Source of the DNA: Euryodendron excelsum
Lineage: Eukaryota > Streptophyta > Magnoliopsida > Ericales > Pentaphylacaceae
DNA: 64,000 nt
Reading direction: 5' to 3'
Assembly (NCBI GenBank): GCA_033060915.1
Contig: CM065384.1
Span: forward strand, 37,085,001 to 37,149,000
The notes beneath the pieces are model-generated. The model did not search any database, was not told where the DNA came from, and saw only the letters and a program-made list of their open reading frames with translations. A program made the translations under genes and the position numbers. This document shows positions 48,380 to 58,148 of this stretch, in pieces (the first letter of the stretch is position 1; every line of letters starts with the position of its first letter).

Positions 48380-48660
48380 AGGCAACTTTCCGAAACCAGG
48401 TGGTCTCGAGAACCAACGCCATCCAGGTAGCTTCCTAAGATCAGGCGATCTTGGGGACCAACACCTTATCAAATTCCAAACGGTTCACTTCTGGCGCTTG
48501 CTAGCCTACCAATGTAGAATGTTCATCATTCGATAGTTCTCCGAGACCAGGCATTTTCGAAGACCAACACCACCCTCGCACGTAGCTTTCTGGGACCAGG
48601 CATTCTCATAAAGCAACACGCGCTACAAGTAGCTCTCTGAGACCGGGTGGTCTCGGAAAC
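48380..48660 (+). repeat. Hairpin array of B2 U3
   Basis: Stem-loops correspond to those of B1. AAGATC-aggc-GATCTT (48437-48452) stands where B1 has GAGATC-gggc-GATCTC. GAGACC-gggt-GGTCTC is at 48639-48654. Others near 48398, 48540 and 48590 pair imperfectly. Confidence 0.78.
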
Positions 48661-49845
48661 CAATACCTAGGTCAACACTGACGCCTGCTAGCTCGACTCG
48701 GTGAAAAATAACCAAACCTGCCCCTTGGGCCTCCAAGTACGTTCTGAGAAAGTTCAAAATCCCTCAAGACGGTAAGTCCACCTTTCCACAGTGTTACTAA
48801 GTAGTTAAGCGTACTCAACACGCCATTCTGTTCAATTCCAGTCCCATTTCGGCTAACTTCGGTCAAAATGACTATTTTACCCCTGGACTCCCTAGCACGA
48901 CACAAATCCCACCAAATAGTGAAGAACTCTTCCAAGATCATCCCTGAATGACCCGACACATTTAACACAACAACCAAACCCGGTCAAAATGACCATTTTT
49001 CCCCTGGCGACCCAAAAGCGCCTCGAAACTACATTGGTCCTAGAATATTGAAGGACAGGCCTTGTCATACACCCCTGTTTAACCTAAGGAGGACTTTACG
49101 ACACTAAACACTCCCGACTGAAAGAAAGTCCCCCTAGAATGTTTTGTAGACGCTCTACCAATATTACATTTTTTCTCGATTCCCTAATTATAATGCACCA
49201 ACAAACGGCTTGAGAAATGCGTAAACCAAGGAATTCCCGAAAGCCCATTCATAGGACTTTCCATCGATACGGCTTAATCGGATAGATCACTTCCCAAAGC
49301 CCCTCATCGCATGGCTCAAGAACTGTTACTTTCAACAACCCCTAAAGCGTCTTACAGACGCTCTGCCAATATTGACTTTTTCTCCAATTCCCTAATTATA
49401 ACACACTGTCAAATGACTTGAGAAACGTGTAAATTAATAAAAATTTGAAAGTATTTCTAGAGTACTTTCCATCGGTACGGTCCGATCGGAGAGATCGCTT
49501 CCCGAGACCTCGATCACGTGGCATACAAACAGCAGCCTTTGAACCCCCACGGAGTGTATCATAGACGCTCCACAAAAATATAATTTCATGCACACTTCCT
49601 AAGAGAATATCTCACACTTTCGAACACTGTTTAGACTTTTCAAAAACTCAGAAGTTCACGAAAAACCCTACAAGAACACCATGGATGCAACTGATTCTTT
49701 CGAAACCTACCCGATAGGCACAATTATCGAGGCAAAGTTTTAATGAATTCGCTCAGATTTTGATCAAATCAATCAAACTTTGCTTAGCTCTTAAGATTTA
49801 GCCAGTACAATGAGTGCCACGTGGCATTCTGCCAATGGAATAGTA

Positions 49846-49895
49846 TTGGCGCATGTAGTACATGCGCCAAGTCTCCCCAGTGTAGCCTATAAATA
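49846..49895 (+). promoter_or_regulatory. Perfect palindrome and TATA box of LTR B2
   Basis: Arms TTGGCGCATGTA and TACATGCGCCAA pair around a single G (49846-49870). TATAAATA follows at 49888-49895, 17 bp downstream. B1 has a different but equally perfect palindrome at the same place. Confidence 0.82.
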
Positions 49896-52781
49896 CAGGC
49901 CTCCCCCTTTGCATATTCTAGAATAGAAAATTATGGCGAAACTCTGCACAAACAGCTCTAGAAATTCGAAACCCTCCATATACTCCTCTCTCCAAACACT
50001 TAGGTTGTAGTTCACTTCACTCTAACCCATACACCTCATTTACACGGCCCTCCATGCCATAGACAACCTTATTCTAGCACCTTCCAAGTCTATTCAAGAT
50101 CAAGTTTAAGCATTTAATGAAGTTTGAGAGTGTTTAAAGGCAAAAGGTGGTATTTCCTTTTATATTTTATCATCCCCCACTCTTCTCTTCTCCCTCCTAG
50201 CCTACTTAGGTTATTCTCTATTTTAATCCGCATGTTCTACGCCCCATTCTTGTATGCTTGAGACAAGAAAGCTCCTAGCTCATGACTAGAGGAAAGTTAG
50301 TGAGAGCCACCATGTAGAGAAATCTCTCACTAGCCTACTTTAAAATGGTATGGCCTTAGAGCCCCTTGATTATGTGGTGTAGCCTCTAGCCTTGTATGAA
50401 GTTATGACCCTCTTTGCATATGACTATCTTATTCTTGTTTTGTGTGCTTGGCTTTATTTTCATGTTTATAACCATGGTTTTCCAAAGCTTATACTATTCC
50501 CATTTCCATGTCATTTTCAAGCTCTTTATTCTAATGATCCTTTTAAAGAGGTTTTAAGAGTTGGTCCGTTAAAGCTTAGAATGAGACCCTAAGAAACCAT
50601 GCCTTAGAAAAGCTCCCCATTAACCCCTAACTCACATTTTTGCATCCATGCATTCCAATTTGCATAAAAAGGGTTTTCAAACTCTCTGATTTCTAAGGTT
50701 TCTATTCTCTCAAGTTTAGTGGTTGGAATGGCCCCGTGGAACCCTCTCTTAAGTAGTCTCCCTTTATCTTGGCCATATGAATCCTATCTTATTAGAATGG
50801 TTTCCTTTAAAAGTGGTTTTCAAAGCCTTCTTCTTAAACATGGTTTTCAAAAGTTCATTCTCTCAATCTTTGCATTAAAAATGGTTTTTCAAAATTTGTT
50901 ATTATTATACTGATTTTCAAAGTTCCTACTCTTTTTAAGATAAGGGTTATAATGGTCCTAAAGGAAACCTTCTTCGGAATGGTTTTTAAACATCTACCAT
51001 ATAAACCGTATACTTGATTAGAGTCAATTTTCATAAAAATGATCTTCAAAAGGTTTGTTCACAAGAGTCCTTTGCATAACATGATTTGTTTTCCAAAGCC
51101 CCTTTAAAAAATGCATAAAACTACTTTCCAACTCTAAGTTAAATTAACCATAGTTGTCCAACCTTATGTCAACCAAACCCTAGATTAACCTAACCATAGC
51201 TAGTTAAACCTAGGAAGACCAACCCTAATTAGTTAGCCATAGTTCAATCCAACCCTAGGTTAACTTGACCCTAATTGTCTAACCCTAAGATAATCTAACC
51301 CAAGTTAGTTAACCCTAAGTCACATTAACCCTAGGTTAACCTAACTCTAGTTAGTTAACCCTAGATCAATCCAACCCAAGATTAGTTAACCCTAGGTCAC
51401 CTTGACCCTAGGCTAACCTAACCCCAAATTAGTTAACCTTAAGTTGCCCTAACCCTAGTTCGACCTAACCAAGGTTAGTAAGCTTCAAGGTCCTAACTCA
51501 AAGACCCCTTTTCAAACCCTTTTTCAATTACAAAAACCCCTTACATAATATATTTTCCAAAACATCACACTCTCTTGAGATTTCCAAAATCAACTCTACA
51601 CTCCTTTCAAATGCTTCCATTCTCTACCCTCAAGAAAATGCTTCCAAGAGGTTCTCTTAAACTTATCTCAACTAAAATAACTAGACACTTAACATTTCCC
51701 AAAAACTAATTTCAAAATGTTTCCAAAAACTCAAAACCCAAAAAGTGTCCCCAACCCTTTATGGTTAGGGATTCCAAGAGAAGGCGATATATTAAGTACA
51801 ATCTCCAAGGTTATTACTATAGGGTTTCAAAGCCCTAGGTGTTTTCAAAAACCATTTTCAAAAGCTTTTCGAAGACAAGTTTATCAAAACACTTCAAAAC
51901 CCTACCTCCAAGGTTTTCAAAACAAGACTTCAAAACATTTTCAAAACTCTCTTAAGTTATTTCAAAGCACTTCCAAAACTCCCTCGAGTAGTTCTAAAAA
52001 CATTTCAAAACCCCATTTTAAGAGCGTTTTTAAAAAACCTTCAAGTTCTATTCCAAAAACACTCTAACATCCGGCTTCAAATCAAAATTCTCAAATCATT
52101 TTTAGGTTGCCTACGTATCTCAAAGTTATGACCACACATTTTTTTCAAACACTCACTTTTTTCAAACCATTTCAAAGACCACAAAGCGTCTTCAAACATT
52201 CCAAGGCCCTAATGCGCCTATTTTTCATCAGGCTCTTGCACGAACTACGAGTGACCTGATTTTCGCCAAATGAGATATGTAGGCAACCTAAAATGTGTGG
52301 TCATAACTTTTATTTCAACTCAAATCCTTTTTTTTTAAACTCTCTATCAATTCAAGATTTCTATTTCAAACTCCTTCAAGGCTTCCATGTTTTCAAATAT
52401 TTTACTCAAAACTTGCATCATGCACCATTCATCCATTAAGTGATGACCAAACCCCGTTTTCAAAACTCTAAAATGGATATTAAGTGGATAATGGTAACCG
52501 ATTATTCTAGTGAGTGAACAAAGGGTGATTAGACATGTAGGTACCTAAAAGGCGAGGTAGGGTGATGATTTTAGGATATCTTCCCTATACGTAACCAACC
52601 CCCGGACCATTGATTTCTGTTTTCAAATAACCAAAATAGAGTTATTTTCAAAAAAGGCATAAAACTTTTCAAAGGTTTCCAAATAACCTTTTTTCTTAAA
52701 AACCCTATCTTGAGGAGGTTTTCCAAAACCTTTTTTAAAAATCCCAAGTTTGATCTTCGGATTATACTTAAGTTTTAGGTG

Positions 52782-52803
52782 ACCTAACTTAATCAAGTTA
52801 GGT
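52782..52803 (+). promoter_or_regulatory. Inverted repeat ACCTAACT-taatca-AGTTAGGT in B2
   Basis: An 8-bp perfect stem lies about 150 bp from the 3' end of the LTR. Related inverted repeats at the same place occur in A1 (37598-37630), A2 (47098-47126) and A3 (61365-61392), with longer loops. Confidence 0.65.
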
Positions 52804-52960
52804 GGCGACTCCTATTTTTCTAAAAAACCCTTAATCAAACCAATTTTAAGTTTAAACCTAGTCGTACTCGTCTTTCTAGGAGGATGAATTCTAATGATAG
52901 AGTTTCGTGCTTTTTCCCGAGCCGAAAGGACTTGGTCAAAAATCGGGGCGCGACAAGTGC

Positions 52961-53720
52961 CGTCATCTATTTGCAGTGCCAAACATAACTAACAAGATAT
53001 GTCTTCCCATTATAAGGTGTAAACTTTGGCCGTGTAAATTTTCTTGGAGGTCGGCGAGCCTCAATTTCCTCTGTAAAGGGTACGGACGCGATATGATCAA
53101 GGGCTCTCCTGGATATATCATAGGTTGTTCGTCCTGTTCGACGCATGTCCTTATTGTTCAACCGAAATTCAGCCATTGATCCCAGTCCTGTTATTTTGAA
53201 TCGACTCTTATTGGATCTCTTACGGGTGGAGTTCGATTCCTCCCACACTGCCAATTTTTTTGTCTATCCTTGTAATACCCAGTGTTGGAGGCGTGGCTCG
53301 CAGTTAGATGTGCGGCAGGGGGGCTCATGCTTTTGGAATTCGTTCTTGCTCTTCTACACCAATCTAGAAATCTTTTGCGGGCTCGTCTATCCCTTACAGC
53401 AATTGCATCCCTCATAGTCTCGACCTAAGACCTGAGGTGGGCTATCTCTTTGTCCCGTCATTGGAGTACTTGTTCCGGGTGATATATTACTAGGCGATTC
53501 AAATTTCTAACATATTGTGGAGCGCGCCGTAGTTCCTCTCGTCTTCTCTGATGGTTATCATCAAGGACTCGTATTTCCGATCTTATTAGACAACCTCCTG
53601 GATTTTGCATTAAACCATCTGGGTTGTCTGATGAGTATCCTCGTGACTGGGAACATTTTGGTTGTCTTCAATCTCCCTACTGGTGGGCTCAACTCATTCT
53701 CTAAGAAAGCTGGTACTCAT
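52961..53720 (-). pseudogene. Element G gag, N-terminal part
   Basis: The minus-strand ATG at 53718-53720 lies 33 bp from the 5' LTR and begins MSTSFLRE, followed by a stop. Further on are polar and Arg-rich frames (53191-53415), then at 52967-53254 a Pro/Arg-rich segment ending KFTRPKFTPYNGKTYLVSY. This suits the start of a Tat-type gag core. The core continues at 48206 after solo LTR B2. Confidence 0.72.
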
Positions 53721-53730
53721 CGCTGCTAAA

Positions 53731-53752
53731 CCTTCTCACAAACGAAGCCAAT
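53731..53752 (-). promoter_or_regulatory. Decayed primer-binding site of element G
   Basis: Directly after the 5' LTR the minus strand reads ATTGGCTTCGTTTGTGAGAA. The TTGG start next to the LTR end and its resemblance to the TGGCGCCGT-type sites of Tat elements suggest a tRNA-primed binding site, now mutated. Confidence 0.55.
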
Positions 53753-54260
53753 TGTAAGTGAAATTTTTAGGAAGGCATGTTTCAATACGCGAACCAAGTT
53801 AACGAGGACGAACAATATGTAAGAGAATAAAACAATGAGAATGAGTCAACCCTCTTTGAGTCGATGGCACTCCGATGATTAAGTTAGCAAGCTTAATCAC
53901 AATGAATTAAATAAAGAACTCTCAATTAGAACCCAAGTGAACTTACCTTACCTTTTTAGTGCATAAGGTATTTAAAGTTTTCGAAATGCCATACTTCTTC
54001 TAGGATTTGTAATCAATCTCCTTATAGGAGTCATCCATTCATGGGTCAATTTTACAATGTATTGGACTCGTATTTTAGTGTGGTTCATTTAGGAATGGGA
54101 CTTGTATCTGCTGGACCTATTAGTCCCTATAGGGTTTGAACCATAATCCTTGCACTTGGCCCAGGGTCGGCACAGGCCCAGCATGCTAGGTTGTAGACTT
54201 GGGCTGATATTCCTAGGCTATTCATCCTTTGCATTGGGCTTGGCTCTCGTTGGGCCTATA
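53753..54260 (-). repeat. 5' LTR of element G
   Basis: This is the partner of 17643-18136. It starts TGTAAGTG on the plus strand and ends GGGCCTATA next to the target duplication GCTAT. The TATA box is mutated here to TTTAAATA on the minus strand (53969-53976). Confidence 0.85.
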
Positions 54261-54265
54261 GCTAT

Positions 54266-56134
54266 TATTCCATGTTGGTAACAAAAGTAGTAGAATAACA
54301 ATAGACATTCCATTCCATAACATTTTTACCTTTATTTTGTTCTTATTTCATTCGATTACTACATACTATGAATGGATACAGGGTAGGGTGGATAGAGTTC
54401 AAGCCGATCCTACATCATATAATAGCAAAAAGTCATCGGCTTGACCCCGACCCTCATTGGGCTTTAAATTAAATCTTAAGCTCATGTAAAATAAATCATG
54501 TGGCAGAAGATCATGATTTAACTTTATTTTTTCATTAAAAATATTTATTTAATAAACTAAACAAAAATAATATGGTAGTCAAAGTAGTTTGTGTCTTTTT
54601 TATTGATTAAAAAAATAAGAGTTAACATCTTGCAACTAGTTTCTTTTATAAATTTTTTTTCTTCTCTAACAAACAAAGTTAAATTGCATAAAATTATAAA
54701 TACATATAGTATATTAAAGTATAAAAATGCTTGTGTAATCATATATATATAAAAGTCGTGTTCGCCCCTCAATTTTGCCTCTCTCCTATGTGGCGCTTAG
54801 GAGGTGACATTCTCTATACTCTTATATTTTTAAAATGTCATGTCAGAGAGGCAGTGAACATGCTTATTACTAAACCCAAATAAGTTTTCTATTTGCTATA
54901 GAAGTCCTAATTGAAAACAACAAGTATATGTACTAACAATGGGGTTATTCCTATGTATATCTGCTGTGACTACAAAACCATTGTTGCTGTGAAATATAGT
55001 GCTCAAGCATTGGTGCTCCAATCCTGATTAAGCCATGATTTTGATTCTTTTGGTGCCATGATTTTCTTATTATACATGCATTTTGGGTAGAATTTTTGAT
55101 ATTTTAAAAATACATAACATATATATAGTACATATCATTGGCAGCCAAGTAAATTTCAGTAACATTGAACTACTTAAAATCTTTTATATCTAAAATTATA
55201 TAAAACATCTATATGAAGAAAGTCAATGCAATCTCTTTTTCACCAAAAGAAGTCTATGTTTTCAGGTAAATTTCAATAGCCAAATATTTTCTATACACTA
55301 TAACGAATTAATATAAACTCTCTATACTCTATATTACAGCAAAAGCTTTTTCCCTCACTACCTTTCTTTTCATCACTCTCATCTCTTACTTCAGGTATAT
55401 AATCATATAGATACATATAATTGTAGTTCATTAGATGTATGCTCTGTTCATACCATCTTTACTTTTTATCTCTTTCTTTTGGCTTTTTCATTGTGGTTTT
55501 TTATCTCAGCCATACATTAAATCTTTATTGGGTATCATTGGATTTTGTGGGTTTTTGGCTTCAAATAGTACCAAGTTGCTTGATACTCCCATTTAAGTTA
55601 TTGTGTGTATATATCTATCATTGTTTGTTAAAATTCATTTGATTTTTTGTTCTATTCTAGAAACATTTCAAGGTATATATGTGTCATTGTTTGTAAAAAT
55701 TCGTTTGATTTTTTTATTCTATTCTAGAAAAGTTTCTTTGAAGGAATGACCAATGTTTATGTATATGTTAGAATCACGACACGCTATAGAGCTTGCGTGT
55801 GACAGAAGCAAAGTGTGGAGAGGGACGGGTTTGGGACAAAAATGGTGGCATTTTGCCAATTGAGAGAGAAAGAGAGAGAGACACACACACACACAGACCC
55901 ATTAGGCCATTCTTTCAGATCTAAATGAAGATGACTTTTGCAAGTAAAAACCCACTAATAACATGCATGCACTCTGGGTCTCTTGCATCTGAGTGTTTGT
56001 AAAATAAAAAGAGAGAAAGGAATTGATTAAAGATAATTAACTGAAATACTTGAAATGGGCCAAAATGACTTTTGGACTACCTAAGATTGAAACTGAGATT
56101 GTGATTGGGCATTATATTTTTGGCTCATCACAAT
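54266..56134. other. Gene-free AT-rich DNA right of element G
   Basis: No gene is supported. It contains the right duplication arm (54740-55480) and a mixed GA/AC microsatellite at about 55862-55897. The first 60 bp (attccatg...cattccattcc) probably continue the small repeat in which G inserted. Confidence 0.55.
54740..55480. repeat. Right arm of a diverged direct duplication
   Basis: It aligns with 15890-16700 in the same orientation. Landmarks: CTATGTGGCGCTTAGGAGG, AACAACAAGTATA, CAATGGGGTTAT, TTTCAGTAACATTGAACTA, and the hydrophobic frame at about 55343-55400 followed by a GTATAT donor-like site. Confidence 0.6.
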
Positions 56135-56516
56135 TGTTGACTCTATGCCTTAATTTTGATGACCACAAAACTATGTGTTAAGTTGTCTAATTATTCTAAT
56201 TAATATATAGATTTGGTTTACTCTTAAATGACTTGAAGCTTGACACTTGGCATACATTACACTAATTATGTATTAAAGGTGTGTAAGCACCCCATTTTTT
56301 ACCGCTCGGCAGTCTACACTCCGTCCAGACTTATTTTCAAGTCATTTTGGGCATATTCCAATCGAAACCAATCCTCTAGGTCCAAATTTCGTCTTTCCAT
56401 CGCTTCACGGGCCTGTTAGGCCCAAATAGAGGCAAAATGACCAAAATGACCTTAGGGGCATTGTCCTTTCTTATTCTAATTCCAATCCTTCTCTCGAGAC
56501 AGTTTATTCCTCGAGA

Positions 56517-57004
56517 CGGTCCAAGTAGCAAAACTACTCACAAAACCGTTAGAGTGGCGGAAACACTCACAATCCAGGCACATCTCTTCGAAGACGGTAA
56601 GACCCCTTTCCGATCCCACTCTCGAGACAGTTTATTCCTCGAGACGGTTCTAATCCAGGCACGTCTCTTCGGAGACGGTAAGACCCCTTTCCAATCCCAC
56701 TCTCGAGACAGTTTATTCCTCGAGACGGTTCCAATCCAGGCACGTCTCTTAGGAGACGGTAAGACCCTTTTCCAATCCCTTTCTCGAGACAATTTATTCC
56801 TCAAGACGGTCCGAGTAGCAAAACTACTCACAACCCCGTCCGAGTAGCGGAAATACTCAACCCCGTCCGAGTAGCGGAAATACTCACAACCCCGTCCGAG
56901 TAGTGAAAATACTCAACCCCGTCCGAGTAGCGGAAATACTCACAAATCATCAACTCCGTCCGAGTAGCAGAAATACTCCCACCGTTAGAGTGGCGGAGAC
57001 ACTC
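56517..57004 (+). repeat. Expanded hairpin array of A3 U3
   Basis: About nine GAGTA/TACTC or GAGTG/CACTC stem-loops, plus CGTCTC-TTCG-GAGACG (56662-56677) and related units ending GGTAAGACC. Between 56809 and 56970 a CCCCGTCC-GAGTA-gcggaaa-TACTC unit of 25-30 bp is repeated six times. Confidence 0.85.
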
Positions 57005-57126
57005 AAAACCTAGGTCAACACCCGTGTCTGTTAGCTCATTTCGGTGAAAAATGACCAGACTACCCTTAGGACTTTTTCTTAGACTTTCCGATCAAGATGA
57101 CCATTTTGCCCCTAAGCATCCACGCC

Positions 57127-57755
57127 GGCTCTCGGTATCAAACCGGTAACCTCCTGAGACTACTTTTTATAGTATTATCAATCTTCTTTTACCTTTTCGG
57201 ATCATTCCGAGTCAGTTCCGGCCAACCCGGTACAAAATAACCATTTTGCCCCTGGTGGACCGGTCTCCCTTTCCGACCACACCGGCTCTGGGTATCAAAC
57301 CGATAACCTCCTGAGAATACTTTTTATAGTGTTCTCAACCTTCCTTTACCTTTCCGGATCATTCCGAATCAGTTCCGGCCAACCCGGTACAAAATGACCG
57401 TTTTGCCCCTAGAGGGTCGGCCTCCTTCTTCGACCACACCGGCTCTGGGTATCAAACCGGTAATGTCCCGAGAATACTTTTTATAGTGTTCTCGACCTTC
57501 CTTCACCTTTTCGAACCATTTCGAGTCAGTTCCGGCAAACCCAGTACAAAATGACCGTTTTGCCCCTGGTGGGCCGGTCTCCTTTTCTGACCACGCCGGC
57601 TCTAGGAATCAAACCGGAAACCTCCGGGAACATTTTGAATAATGTTTTCAGATCCCGAGTCTTCTTCCAGGACAATCTGAGTCTGTCCCGACAGTTTCCT
57701 GGTCCGATTGACCGTTTTGCCCCTAAAAGCCCGGTCAACCTTTCCGACTCACCTT
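57127..57755 (+). repeat. 157-bp tandem repeat in A3 (four copies)
   Basis: The GGCTCT landmark recurs at 57127, 57284, 57441 and 57598, exactly 157 bp apart each time. Each unit includes an AATAC...GTATT-like inverted repeat, CGGATCATTCCGA-like and ATGACCGTTTTGCCCCT-like blocks. Confidence 0.88.
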
Positions 57756-58027
57756 ATCTTCATTTTTCAAGTCAAATACCTCCAGGACACTATTTTAAGT
57801 GTTCCTACTCCTTTTCGGCCTTCCGGGTCATTCCCGGCTCCTTCAAATCATTTCCGGACTTTCTGGAGTCACTCCTAGTGAAGTCAGGCTAAAAATTGCA
57901 TGGTAATCACTAGTACAGGCACCCAAATCTAGTCAAAGATACGTTGCTTGCCGACCTTAAATCTTTCCTAATTGGCTGGCATCACTAGTAGTGGCGCCAA
58001 GCCAAAAAATGGCCTGGCACCACTACT

Positions 58028-58148
58028 GGCGTCACTAGTAGTGGCGCCTAGCCAAAAAATGGCCTGGCGCCACTCCTAGTGGCGCTAGTGTAAAATTTGG
58101 CCTGGCGCCACTACAACAGGCGCCAGGTTTGTCCTCCTTCTATAAATA
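58028..58148 (+). promoter_or_regulatory. Palindrome cluster and TATA box of LTR A3
   Basis: GGCGTCACT-agt-AGTGGCGCC (58028-58048, one mismatch), GCGCCACT-cct-AGTGGCGC (58067-58085, perfect) and TGGCGCC...GGCGCCA (about 58103-58125) precede TATAAATA at 58141-58148. Confidence 0.8.

Larger units (their letters stand above)
48207..52955 (+). mobile_element. Solo LTR B2 (family B), inserted in G gag
   Basis: This 4749-bp unit begins TATAAGCACC and ends GGGCGCGACA, flanked by AATGC (48202-48206) and AGTGC (52956-52960), a one-mismatch duplication. It aligns with B1 in order: hairpin array (48380-48660), palindrome and TATA box (49846-49895), CTAACCCTA-rich stretch (51120-51480), GAACTACGA segment (about 52240) and an ACCTAACT/AGTTAGGT hairpin (52782-52803). 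No coding region. Confidence 0.85.
17643..54260 (-). mobile_element. Tat/Retand-type Ty3/gypsy retrotransposon 'G', decayed and split by insertions
   Basis: The element lies on the minus strand between exact 5-bp repeats GCTAT (17638-17642 and 54261-54265). It has LTRs of about 0.5 kb, a decayed primer-binding site, then gag, protease, RT, RNase H and integrase in gypsy order, and an extra ORF in the opposite orientation before the 3' LTR, a trait known from Tat-lineage elements. Insertions B2, A2, C2, A1 (with B1 and C1 inside), a 1.8-kb unclassified segment and a hAT-like element split it. Without them it would be about 10.4 kb. All reading frames carry stops and frameshifts and the two LTRs differ clearly, so it is old and inactive. 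Confidence 0.88.

Noticed and set aside
56809..57004. CRISPR-like array of short repeats
   Set aside because: There are no unique spacers: the units are contiguous 25-30 bp tandem copies inside a plant LTR.
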